A stretch of DNA of 8,204 bases, from assembly GCA_021802225.1 (NCBI GenBank), contig JAKAAS010000058.1, forward strand, positions 1 to 8,204, read 5' to 3'. Position numbers and translations under genes: made by a program. Every line of letters begins with the position of its first letter. Position 1 is the stretch's first letter. The DNA comes from Bacillota bacterium (GTDB lineage Bacteria > Bacillota_E > Sulfobacillia > Sulfobacillales > Sulfobacillaceae). The notes under the pieces are model-generated. The model was given only the letters and a program-made list of their open reading frames with translations, searched no databases and had not been told where the DNA came from. Below are positions 1 through 6,968 of this stretch, in pieces.

Positions 1-90
1 TTAGAATACGGGCCGAGAAAACCCACATTGGTAGATTGCGACGGACTATGACTGGCAATCAGATGTCCGGGCACAGAGCCCGAATGAGAC

Positions 91-1257
91 TTGAGCGTGG
101 GTAATCTCGTAGCCGGAGTTCTATTTCATCCCGGACGTTGGCTTTCTCTCCTATGGCACCGGCGCATGAACCTATGGGCCAACGTGGGGCCATCTGGCTT
201 TATCGGCCTATTTAGCCCCTGGGGGCTAGGTATCCCGTTAATTGCTGGCGCACAAGTTTTTTTGGCTAAAGCACAAACCTTTACCACGGATTTCGCGCAA
301 CTTCTACCGGTATACGCACTTATGAGCCTTGGAACAGTGTATTGGCTCGGTAAGATTCTTAAAGGGCGGCCAAAAATCGGTATGGTTGTTACCGGCATTG
401 TTGTGCTGAATACCTTAGGATGGGCCATGATATGGATTCCTCGGTGGCCACACCACTGGGTGTCCGTTGCGACACCTGTAGCAAGCGTATTGAGCCGAGT
501 GGAGCAAACGATTCCTAAGAACCATGAAGTGATTGCATCGCAAGGAATCATGGGTCGCTTTTCAAATCGCCACTGGATTTATCCATTTGATTATGGTTCC
601 CTCCCCTTAAAGGCACCCATCACGGATATTATCCTTTCTCCTTATCAGGGCACAAATGTTTTGCCGGTTAATGTTATTTTGTCGCGCATTGCCTTTTTAA
701 GTCAGAACCCGCATGTTACGCTGATCAAGCATCAAGACGGGATTTGGGTCTTTCAGGATGTCAGGGGAGGGCAGTCGAGATTGTCCTTCCCCCCTGCTTC
801 GGCGGTTCCGGGTTGGGCAATGGGTACGGCGACAGGTACACCTGTTACCACAGGACTGGTTTCAGATTGGCACATGGCGGCCGGATACAAGCCGGGATAT
901 GTGACAGACCAAGCATATTGGAGACTGAAACCCGGTCGATACCAGGTTTCAGCAGTGGTGGCCACGACCGGACCGATTAACATTGAAGTCTGGAACAGCA
1001 CGGCGGATCGCCTGTTGACACGCAAGACCATATCTTTGAGCAGTGGGAGAGTCACTGCTTCCTTGGATTTCGAGAATCAACATCAGTATCCGAGTAACAC
1101 GTTTCGAGGCTGGGGGCCCTTTCGCGTAACACAAAGGTCCGCCTCTGCGTACAACGCCATTGAGGTGAGGATTTGGTCACCAGGGGATCAAACCGTGAAT
1201 GTCTATCAGCTGTCAATCAGTGTGCTCGCGCCAAAATCGGTAAAGGTGACACATTAG
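91..1257 (+). CDS. C-terminal part of a DUF2079-type membrane protein with a beta-sandwich-like tail (5'-truncated, probable remnant)
   Basis: The 388 residues read as the C-terminal part of a DUF2079 protein, a multi-spanning family I recall as GT-C-like. Three membrane segments are visible, at about residues 36-59, 71-90 and 96-115. The NVGPSGFIGLFSPWG stretch (31-45) and IPKNHEVIASQGIMGRFSNR (141-160) match what I recall of the family. Residues 228-380 are a soluble tail rich in beta strands, with LKPGRYQVSAVVATTGPINIEVW (279-301), GWGPFR (340-345) and VRIWSPGDQTVNVY (359-372); it looks like a jelly-roll domain facing outside. Intact relatives have some 200-300 more N-terminal residues, carrying the other helices and the expected acidic catalytic site. 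Those are missing: the frame has stops at 49-51 and 85-87, and the TTG at 91 has no ribosome site. A shorter start at ATG 166 is equally weak. It is probably a non-functional remnant, although the rest of the frame is undamaged. Confidence 0.7.
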   Translation: MSVGNLVAGVLFHPGRWLSLLWHRRMNLWANVGPSGFIGLFSPWGLGIPLIAGAQVFLAKAQTFTTDFAQLLPVYALMSLGTVYWLGKILKGRPKIGMVVTGIVVLNTLGWAMIWIPRWPHHWVSVATPVASVLSRVEQTIPKNHEVIASQGIMGRFSNRHWIYPFDYGSLPLKAPITDIILSPYQGTNVLPVNVILSRIAFLSQNPHVTLIKHQDGIWVFQDVRGGQSRLSFPPASAVPGWAMGTATGTPVTTGLVSDWHMAAGYKPGYVTDQAYWRLKPGRYQVSAVVATTGPINIEVWNSTADRLLTRKTISLSSGRVTASLDFENQHQYPSNTFRGWGPFRVTQRSASAYNAIEVRIWSPGDQTVNVYQLSISVLAPKSVKVTH

Positions 1258-1263
1258 GAGAGG
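1257..1263 (+). promoter_or_regulatory. Ribosome binding site of the GtrB-like gene
   Basis: GGAGAGG lies six bases before the ATG at 1270 and starts on the last base of the upstream TAG. This fixes the start of the glycosyltransferase and suggests that translation is coupled to the preceding frame. Confidence 0.75.
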
Positions 1264-1269
1264 ATAACT

Positions 1270-2295
1270 ATGACTTCCCGCTATATTAGCATTGTCATTC
1301 CTGTTTTTAATGAAGAGCACGTCTTACACGAGACATATCGCCGTATTCATCAAGTCCTAACCAAAATTCCCCACGAAATAGTTTTTGTGGACGATGGGTC
1401 TGATGACCGGTCCGGGGCGTATCTAGCAGCACTGGCAGCCCAAGACCCCGCCGTGAAGGTCGTGTCGCTCTCCCGGAACTTTGGGCATCAACAAGCCGTG
1501 AGCGCGGGCATGCGCTACGCCCGAGGGGATGCCGTCATCCTGATGGATGCCGATTTGCAGGACCCACCGGAAATCATTCCGCAGTTTCTGGAAAAGTGGC
1601 GGGAAGGGTACGACGTGGTGTATGGCGTTCGAACACACCGTTCGGGCGAGTCTGCGTGGAAGCGGTTTACAGCCTTCGCCTTTTATCGGTTTCTCCGCCA
1701 CCTTAGTGAGGTAGACATTCCTGCCGATGTGGGGGATTTTCGGTTAATTTCGCGGCGGGTGGTGGATCTTTTGAACGATATGCCGGAACAACACCGATTT
1801 ATCCGTGGTATGGTGTCATGGGTGGGATTCCGGCAAATCGGAATACCCTATGAGCGTGCTCCGCGCTCGGCTGGCAAAAGCAAATATCCCTGGCATAAGA
1901 TGTGGCGGTTTTCCTTAGATGGGGTGACCAGTTTCTCTGTGGAACCCCTCCGCTGGGTTCGGCGAGGCGCTCTGGCGGTGTCAGCCCTGGCCTTTTTGGC
2001 CAGTATTTGGTTAATTCATCAAAAGTTAGTGTTTCCCCATAGTCTGGTTCTCGGATGGACATCCACGATGGTCACGGTGTTATGGTTAGGAGCTTTGCAA
2101 CTCGGTGCACTCGGAATTTTAGGCGAATACGTGGCGCGAGTGGTGGAACAAGGGCGTCGCCGACCGTTATATATCGTCGCAAACACGATAAATGTCGACC
2201 GTACGGCAGAGTTCGTGGTGCCCACGGACCTAGAAGAGCAAGGGGGAGAAACGCGTGGAAAAACCGTGGATTTCCATCGCAATTCCATCTTATAA
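1270..2295 (+). CDS. GtrB/DPM1-like polyprenyl-phosphate glycosyltransferase (GT2, membrane-anchored)
   Basis: This enzyme is expected to transfer a sugar from a nucleotide donor to undecaprenyl phosphate on the cytoplasmic side, giving a lipid-linked monosaccharide for a GT-C enzyme outside. Of its 341 residues, about 1-225 form the GT2 catalytic domain: IPVFNEE (10-16), VDDGSDD (40-46), the nucleotide and metal site DADLQDPPE (93-101), GDFRLISRRV (155-164), EQHRFIRGMVSWVGF (173-187) and GKSKYPW (202-208). Two membrane helices follow, at about 232-250 and 260-288, then GEYVARVVEQGRRRPLYIV (285-303), the usual ending of the GtrB/YfdH group. Length and order of parts match the family. The last 35 or so residues go beyond the usual end, and the final 41 bases overlap the next gene. 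The DUF2079 remnant just upstream is the sort of acceptor enzyme such a protein serves. Which sugar is used cannot be read from the sequence. Confidence 0.9.
   Translation: MTSRYISIVIPVFNEEHVLHETYRRIHQVLTKIPHEIVFVDDGSDDRSGAYLAALAAQDPAVKVVSLSRNFGHQQAVSAGMRYARGDAVILMDADLQDPPEIIPQFLEKWREGYDVVYGVRTHRSGESAWKRFTAFAFYRFLRHLSEVDIPADVGDFRLISRRVVDLLNDMPEQHRFIRGMVSWVGFRQIGIPYERAPRSAGKSKYPWHKMWRFSLDGVTSFSVEPLRWVRRGALAVSALAFLASIWLIHQKLVFPHSLVLGWTSTMVTVLWLGALQLGALGILGEYVARVVEQGRRRPLYIVANTINVDRTAEFVVPTDLEEQGGETRGKTVDFHRNSIL
2242..2248 (+). promoter_or_regulatory. Ribosome binding site inside the upstream gene, for the GTG start at 2255
   Basis: GGGGGAG lies within the 3' end of the GtrB-like gene, six bases before the GTG. 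It supports the long gene overlap as real rather than a start-prediction error. Confidence 0.65.
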
Positions 2296-3211
2296 CCGTG
2301 CCGAATTATTGTTGAGGACAGTACAGTCTGTGCAACATCAAGCAGATCAGGACTGGGAAATGTTTATCGTGGATGATCGTTCTACCGATAGTGCCTGGCA
2401 TGTCGCCCAAATGGTTAGTCATCAAGACTCGAGAATTCATTGTGAGCAAAATCGGGAAAACCGCGGACTATCCAAAAATTTTCGGTATGCATCATCCAAG
2501 GGCAGTGCGCCATATCTGCTCTTATTGGCCGCAGATGATCAATTGGAATTCGATTTTCTCCAACGGATTCGGCAGTTTGTGACGGAACATGAGGGTATAC
2601 CGGCATTGATTTGTGGTCGGCGTGTGCTCTATTATCCTCGGTACAACCGCTATGTCCCATATGCCACTCCGTTTGCGGATGTTTACTCGCCTGGTCAGAC
2701 CGTAAGTCGAGCTTTAGCCAATGGAAATCTTTATGGGTTATACTCGTCGGTAGTGGTCAAACGAATAGCGCTGAATGAAATTGAAGGAATTCCCACGGAT
2801 AACCCCTGGGCTGGTGATTATGAAACCTTCGTGCGTATTGCGGCCCGACATTTTGTCGCGTTTGTACCCCAAGCGAGGGTCTATCAACACGCGGATACCA
2901 CGACCCAAACCTCGAAATTTTTGTTATCGGGCGAGTTAGTCAACTACGAAATCATGACCCTACAGCGCTTACTGTGCGATCCGCGGGTTGCCCAACATCT
3001 GCGTCCCAACGATATTCGTAATGCTTGGCGGCGTATTCACGCATTGAAGTGGAGTGTGGGGTTGTACCGTGTGGCCCATGGACAGTGGAGGCGAAGGGAT
3101 CTGCCTGCTGCCGCCTTACCGAATAAGATGATAGAGGCGTCGTGTTCTGTCGGTGAAATCGTCACTACCATGATCCGGCTTATTTATCAACGGTGGCGAT
3201 TGACGTATTGA
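2255..3211 (+). CDS. Family 2 glycosyltransferase (GT-A fold), soluble
   Basis: This cytoplasmic GT2 of 318 residues probably adds one sugar to a lipid-linked repeat unit. N-terminal motifs are ISIAIPSYNRAE (6-17), VDDRSTD (39-45) and NRGLSKNFRYA (69-79). LLAADDQLE (90-98) sits where the family's DXD metal site lies, and GDYETFVRIA (187-196) carries the acidic residues likely to act as catalytic base. The C-terminal 100 residues are basic and helical, with no membrane span. The GTG start at 2255 is supported by GGGGGAG at 2242-2248, six bases upstream. It overlaps the GtrB-like gene by 41 bases, so both are likely translated from one mRNA. Donor and acceptor are unknown. In a hand count G+C is lower here (26 of 60 bases at 2521-2580) than in the genes on either side, which fits a locus assembled from different sources. 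Confidence 0.88.
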   Translation: MEKPWISIAIPSYNRAELLLRTVQSVQHQADQDWEMFIVDDRSTDSAWHVAQMVSHQDSRIHCEQNRENRGLSKNFRYASSKGSAPYLLLLAADDQLEFDFLQRIRQFVTEHEGIPALICGRRVLYYPRYNRYVPYATPFADVYSPGQTVSRALANGNLYGLYSSVVVKRIALNEIEGIPTDNPWAGDYETFVRIAARHFVAFVPQARVYQHADTTTQTSKFLLSGELVNYEIMTLQRLLCDPRVAQHLRPNDIRNAWRRIHALKWSVGLYRVAHGQWRRRDLPAAALPNKMIEASCSVGEIVTTMIRLIYQRWRLTY

Positions 3212-3237
3212 AATATTGGTGATACAGGGACCATACG

Positions 3238-3243
3238 TGAGGT
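3238..3243 (+). promoter_or_regulatory. Ribosome binding site favouring the GTG start at 3252
   Basis: GAGGTG, an exact match to the middle of the anti-Shine-Dalgarno consensus, ends eight bases before GTG 3252. Two other in-frame starts are possible. TTG 3216 has no ribosome site, and GTG 3237 has a weaker AGGGA at 3226-3230. Confidence 0.55.
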
Positions 3244-3251
3244 GTAAAAAC

Positions 3252-4181
3252 GTGATCGATATCGTGATGGCAACTTTTAACGCTGCTCCTTTTTTGAGTG
3301 AACAAATGGATTCCCTCCTCGGTCAAACTGAGACTCGGTGGCGTTGCTATGTGTCGGATGACGGGTCGACCGACGGAACGCGGTCTCTTCTGGACCAATA
3401 CGTCCAGAAATATTCGGATAAAATAAGCGATGTATCTCCTTCGACTCCCTATCACAATGTCTCCCAGAATTTTGCCCATGCATTGCGTTACACCACGGCT
3501 CCTTACCTGATGTTTGCAGACCAGGATGATGTGTGGTATCCCGACAAAATCGCGAAGACTTGGGCCGCGATGCAAACACTCGACACTTCGGGGCCGTGTC
3601 TCGTGCATACGGATTTGGCGGTGGTCGCCGAAGACCTGAGTCTTATCGATCCGTCATTTTGGCATTATGCGTTCCTCCATCCCACCTCGGACCTGGCGGA
3701 ATTGTTGTTTCAAAACGTGGCGTCGGGGTGTACCATGATGATCACCCGGTCTTTATTAGAAAAGGCCTTACCTTTCCCGGAAGGGGTATTTATGTATGAT
3801 TCCTGGATCGCGTGGGTGGCGTCCCAATTTGGGACGATCAGGGCCCTGCCCCAGGCCACCATGCTGTACCGCCAGCACGGCAATAATGCGGTCGGAGCCA
3901 AGACAATCGCCCTGAGACGGCCTTGGGATCCCCGGGCATGGTGGGATCTGGCACAGAGTCTCCGGCGTACGATGACTCGCCGGATGGATCGCACCTGCAA
4001 GCAAGCCATGCTGTTTCGGCAGCAATATGCGGGTGATCTGGCACCCGAGGCATTGATCTTATTGGACGACTACATTGCGTTACCGACGTTATCGTTTTGG
4101 AAAAAACGGATCGTGGGACGAAAAAATCGGTTCTTCGCTAACTCAAGGCAGACGCAATGGGGGATGTGGTTATTATTGTAA
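3252..4181 (+). CDS. RgpB-like family 2 glycosyltransferase (probable rhamnosyltransferase)
   Basis: Numbered from GTG 3252, the protein has 309 residues. It belongs to the GT2 group that includes RgpB-type rhamnosyltransferases, which extend rhamnose-containing cell-wall or capsular polysaccharides in the cytoplasm. The motifs run in the usual order: IDIVMATFNAAPFLSEQMDS (2-21), SDDGSTDGT (35-43), FADQDDVWYPDKI (88-100), HTDLAVV (119-125), QNVASGCTMMITRSL (154-168), MYDSWIAWVASQFG (181-194, family norm HDWW) and the strongly typical YRQHGNNAVGAK (206-217). There is no signal peptide or membrane span, and the C-terminus is basic. The gene starts 40 bases after the previous stop and probably belongs to the same transcript; an extended start at 3237 or 3216 would close that gap further. 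The rhamnose assignment comes from family resemblance only. A sampled stretch (3901-3960) has 38 of 60 G+C. Confidence 0.88.
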   Translation: MIDIVMATFNAAPFLSEQMDSLLGQTETRWRCYVSDDGSTDGTRSLLDQYVQKYSDKISDVSPSTPYHNVSQNFAHALRYTTAPYLMFADQDDVWYPDKIAKTWAAMQTLDTSGPCLVHTDLAVVAEDLSLIDPSFWHYAFLHPTSDLAELLFQNVASGCTMMITRSLLEKALPFPEGVFMYDSWIAWVASQFGTIRALPQATMLYRQHGNNAVGAKTIALRRPWDPRAWWDLAQSLRRTMTRRMDRTCKQAMLFRQQYAGDLAPEALILLDDYIALPTLSFWKKRIVGRKNRFFANSRQTQWGMWLLL

Positions 4182-4247
4182 TTCCGTGGTGATGTGCCGA
4201 TGGGCGGTTTCTTGTGAGGTGGACGTCGAATCAGACGCTCTACATAG

Positions 4248-4276
4248 TTGCCCATTATGAGAGCTTGGTCGATAAG
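4248..4276 (+). promoter_or_regulatory. Weak candidate sigma-70/sigma-A promoter before the flippase gene
   Basis: TTGCCC at 4248-4253 (4 of 6 to the -35 consensus) is 17 bases from GATAAG at 4271-4276 (4 of 6 to the -10 consensus), about 55 bases before the flippase start. The 149-bp gap here is longer than those within the upstream gene group, so a second promoter would make sense. A match of this quality can easily arise by chance. Confidence 0.2.
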
Positions 4277-4330
4277 TCAAGCGGGTTGGGAAAAACAGTG
4301 TAGAAGCTAACGAACTTTTGGAGACATTTC

Positions 4331-5782
4331 GTGATACAACAATTTGGTACAAAACAGATATTTGCTAATATGACACTCAGTGTCGTGTTTACCATCGCGC
4401 AAGGGATGGCCAATTTAGTTGCGATCATATATTTGGCACGGGTGTTTGGTCCCCGCGCCTATGGCGTCTTTACATACACATGGGTGGTTACAGGTGTGCT
4501 GGGGATCGTAGCCTATCTTGGCCTTCCCGCGTATCTGACCCGGCAAATTAGTCAAAACCCCCAAAAAGCCTTAGACATTGCAAGCACAGGACTTACCATC
4601 ACCATGATTTTGTCTGGAGGATCTGCCCTTGTCTTCCTGGGAGTCGTGCAGTTGATACCCGGTCTGCATCACTATGATAGCCTCTTTTCTCTGTGGACTC
4701 TACTATTTCTTCCCCTCGGAATGAATCCTCGGTGGGTTTACAGTGCTATCGGACGCCTTTGGATTGCCACGCTTATGGAAGTCGTTGCAGCAGTCATCCG
4801 TATGACGCTATTAATTTGGTGGGTTCACTCACCCCGCGAACTTACTTTGGCCGTGGCAATCACAGTTGGTGTGTATCTGGGAGCTGCAGCCCTCGGATGG
4901 ATATGGCTCCGCCGCTTCGTACGCGTACGCTTTCAGTACGTGAATCTACGACAGGCTGTTAATACAATTATCCTGAGCTTGCCCCTGAGCATTACATCGA
5001 CTGTCCGCGTTCTCTACGCTGGTACAGATGTTTGGATCTTGCAAATGTTTCAAGGAGCCACTGCCGTGGGACATTATTCAGCGGCCTATCGACCCATTAC
5101 TTTTTTACTCACTTTGTCTACCGTGTATTTTCAAATGGCCTTTCCGGTTGCCAGTCGCTTAACGGCGCAATCCTCACACATCATGAAACAGTTTTTAGCT
5201 GTTTCTGTAGTTGCCATAGCGGCTTTAGCGCTCCCCGCCGCAATAGGCGCAGATATTGTGGCGTTGCCTGTCATGACGGCGGCTTTTGGCCTGTCGTATG
5301 CTTCCAGTGGGGTGGTGTTCGCTATCCTAGTTTGGTCGTGGGCGGTAAGTTTGCTTCGGGAAGTGTATTATACCGCTCTTTTAGCTCAGCATAAGGAGCG
5401 TACATTTCTAAGATATTTTGCGATTACTACGGTATTCAACGTAGTATTGATGTCATTACTGGTTCGTTGGGGAGCTCTGGGAACAGCGACGGCTCTATTA
5501 GTCACGCAGACAGTGCTCTTGCTTATGAGTGCCTATGGGGTACAAAAGACGGTAGATCGTCATCCAAGGATTGCTTGGGTATGGAAATCCCTGATGAAAA
5601 TTAGCGTAAATACCGCCATTATGGCTATTTCCGTATGGATCCTAAAGCCATATGTCATCGTGTGGGTAGCGGTCCTCATAGGTTGTATCGTTTATGCCAT
5701 CTTGACATTGACTATCCGACCACTGTCTCGAGGACAACTGAGTGTCTTCAACACGCATACCCACGTTGGTACTTCGTCTTAG
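4331..5782 (+). CDS. Wzx-type oligosaccharide flippase (polysaccharide biosynthesis protein, MOP superfamily)
   Basis: This 483-residue integral membrane protein should flip lipid-linked oligosaccharide repeat units across the cytoplasmic membrane. The hydrophobic pattern suggests 12 to 14 helices in the usual spacing, for example at about 14-35, 45-65, 88-108, 118-133, 145-164, 171-193, 212-230, 254-272, 288-312, 325-345, 362-379, 383-402, 423-439 and 441-462. The N-terminus (FANMTLSVVFTIAQGMANLVAIIYLARVFGPRAYGVFTYTW from residue 11, given here in part as LARVFGPRAYG, 35-45) is the classic opening of the family. GTDVWILQMFQGATAVGHYSAAYRP (231-255) matches the conserved seventh-helix and loop region. 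Length is normal. The GTG start is backed by GGAG at 4320-4323, seven bases upstream. A flippase among several glycosyltransferases points to a Wzx/Wzy-style pathway, although no Wzy polymerase is in the window. The stop codon lies in the loop of a small hairpin. Confidence 0.9.
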   Translation: MIQQFGTKQIFANMTLSVVFTIAQGMANLVAIIYLARVFGPRAYGVFTYTWVVTGVLGIVAYLGLPAYLTRQISQNPQKALDIASTGLTITMILSGGSALVFLGVVQLIPGLHHYDSLFSLWTLLFLPLGMNPRWVYSAIGRLWIATLMEVVAAVIRMTLLIWWVHSPRELTLAVAITVGVYLGAAALGWIWLRRFVRVRFQYVNLRQAVNTIILSLPLSITSTVRVLYAGTDVWILQMFQGATAVGHYSAAYRPITFLLTLSTVYFQMAFPVASRLTAQSSHIMKQFLAVSVVAIAALALPAAIGADIVALPVMTAAFGLSYASSGVVFAILVWSWAVSLLREVYYTALLAQHKERTFLRYFAITTVFNVVLMSLLVRWGALGTATALLVTQTVLLLMSAYGVQKTVDRHPRIAWVWKSLMKISVNTAIMAISVWILKPYVIVWVAVLIGCIVYAILTLTIRPLSRGQLSVFNTHTHVGTSS

Positions 5783-5789
5783 GCGAAGT
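5771..5789 (+). other. Hairpin enclosing the flippase stop codon
   Basis: ACTTCG (5771-5776) and CGAAGT (5784-5789) pair perfectly around a seven-base loop holding the TAG stop. No run of T follows, so it is not a standard intrinsic terminator. It might affect mRNA decay or simply be chance. Confidence 0.35.
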
Positions 5790-5993
5790 TGAGAGCTTCT
5801 CGAGGATGAGATTCTCTGTATCCACCTATTCGTCGAGACGGGGGGTGGGGGGCGATCGGCATGATTGACGAAGAAAGAGGGAGTTTTGAGGATGCACTGA
5901 CTTTAGACTAAGCTCTAGAACTAACTGTGCACGAAGAGTCCTAGCGTCCTCGTTATGTCGGCAAATCGGAAAGGAGCAAAGCGAGAGAAATCC
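5783..5993. other. Intergenic gap with a G6-T-G6 run
   Basis: This 211-bp stretch is the longest without a gene. It holds two six-G runs separated by one T (5840-5845 and 5847-5852), then CGATCGG. I found no convincing promoter: TTGACG at 5865-5870 is a good -35, but the bases 17 away (GAGGAT) fit a -10 poorly. No terminator with a T-run and no credible small gene is visible. The G-run with trailing CGAT recurs after the GT4 gene at 8079-8089. Confidence 0.5.
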
Positions 5994-6881
5994 ATGTCTA
6001 AAGCATCGATAGTAATGACTACATACAACTCACAAGAGTACGTTGAGGATGCGATAGCCTCCGTGCTGGAACAGACACTGACCAACTGGGAGTTATTAAT
6101 TGTGGATGATTGTTCGACGGATGACACACTACCAAAAATAGAGTCCCGGGCAAAGGCGGACGACCGTATTGTGATTATACGTAATGACCGTAACATGGGG
6201 CCGGGATCTGCTCGAAATGCTGGTATTAATCGCTCTAGAGGTGAGTGGGTGGCGCTGCTCGATGCAGACGACTGGTGGGAAAGAGATCGTTTGGAGGAAC
6301 TTATTAACTTTGGGGAACAACGTCACTTGGATGTCGTATTAGATGATTTGATCCTTCATGACGAAGTAACGCACAAAAGCAATCGTTTATGGAGTGATGT
6401 CGCCCCCTCCGTCAAAAGGTATCTGGGTCACGATGTAAAATTGTCTGACATTTGTGGTACGAGTTTGTCTTCGTTTCACCCTGTAGTCCGTCGATCCTCT
6501 CTGCAGGCTGCCGGAATCCGATATCCGGATGTGCGCCGCAGTGAGGACTTCGGGTTTCTAGTTGAAGTGGCTTGGAGTGGTTTAGCGATAGCGGTATATC
6601 CAGGAGCCAAATATCATTACCGCCTCAGAAATAGCGGGAAAGGCCTATCCATGTACCGAGGAATCTATCAGTCGCGCCGTCACTATGCCCAGTTTATGCG
6701 ATCTCACCAAAGCGAGAACGTGTCCCAAGAAGACATTCAACAGGCCATTCGCTATCTGAAACAGCAGGCCCGAATGGGATATCGCATGTATGTACTACGC
6801 AAGATGTTGAATACGTTAGTGCCAAATTCGGCTGTGAAAAATGCCTTGGTGCGGGTATACCATTTGTTTCGTGAATTTTGA
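5994..6881 (+). CDS. ExoO-like family 2 glycosyltransferase
   Basis: Numbered from ATG 5994, this is a 295-residue soluble GT2 that should add a sugar to the growing lipid-linked unit. Motifs: ASIVMTTYNSQEYVEDAI (4-21), VDDCSTDDT (37-45), NMGPGSARNAG (67-77), GEWVALLDADDWWERDRLE (83-101, containing the metal-binding site) and RRSEDFGFLVEV (181-192) with the likely catalytic ED. The pattern GEWVALLDADDW, then DVVLDDLILHDE, then YHYRLRNSGKGLS (207-219), resembles ExoO of succinoglycan synthesis, which is a family-level likeness only. An in-frame ATG at 5955 would add 13 residues (MSANRKGAKREKS), unlike the usual compact start and without a ribosome site. ATG 5994 has only a weak GAGAG six bases upstream, and the good AAGGAG at 5971-5976 is too far from it. 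The start is therefore uncertain, but the coding assignment is firm. Sampled G+C (28 of 60 at 6121-6180) is lower than in the first gene group. Confidence 0.87.
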   Translation: MSKASIVMTTYNSQEYVEDAIASVLEQTLTNWELLIVDDCSTDDTLPKIESRAKADDRIVIIRNDRNMGPGSARNAGINRSRGEWVALLDADDWWERDRLEELINFGEQRHLDVVLDDLILHDEVTHKSNRLWSDVAPSVKRYLGHDVKLSDICGTSLSSFHPVVRRSSLQAAGIRYPDVRRSEDFGFLVEVAWSGLAIAVYPGAKYHYRLRNSGKGLSMYRGIYQSRRHYAQFMRSHQSENVSQEDIQQAIRYLKQQARMGYRMYVLRKMLNTLVPNSAVKNALVRVYHLFREF

Positions 6882-6951
6882 CATAGAATTTCTGTCGTCT
6901 GTTTCGAGGCTGTTGTCACCACCAAGGTTCATTCACTGCCACTTCGAAAAT

Positions 6952-6960
6952 AGGAGGAGG
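6952..6960 (+). promoter_or_regulatory. Strong Shine-Dalgarno sequence of the GT4 gene
   Basis: AGGAGGAGG is the best ribosome site in the window. Its second GGAGG ends eight bases before codon ATC at 6969, exactly where an ATG would be expected from the protein family. The TTG at 6962 is too close and out of frame, and GTG 7026 is about 65 bases away, so the site does not serve either. Confidence 0.7.
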
Positions 6961-6968
6961 GTTGCAGC

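Noticed and set aside
1..90. Left edge as the right end of the same IS21-like element (shares TGACTGG at 49-55 with the reverse complement of 8180-8186, and has a CGGGC/GCCCG hairpin at 68-82)
   Set aside because: The seven-base match is in the right orientation, but the reverse complement of the tip unit at 8097-8116 is absent from 1-90, so a matching terminus cannot be shown.
126..551. 141-codon - strand frame opposite the DUF2079 remnant
   Set aside because: The + strand frame carries recognisable DUF2079 signatures over the same bases, and the - strand product has no coherent domain or start signal.
3180..3608. 142-codon open frame on the - strand
   Set aside because: It is antisense to the RgpB-like gene, whose motifs are unambiguous; the antisense product is Arg- and His-rich as expected for a shadow frame.
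4182..4260. Possible terminator after the RgpB-like gene
   Set aside because: Only four-base stems (CGTC/GACG) are present and there is no T-run.
6913..6941. TTGTCA (6913-6918) as a -35 box for the GT4 gene
   Set aside because: The hexamer 17 bases downstream (CTGCCA) does not resemble a -10 box.
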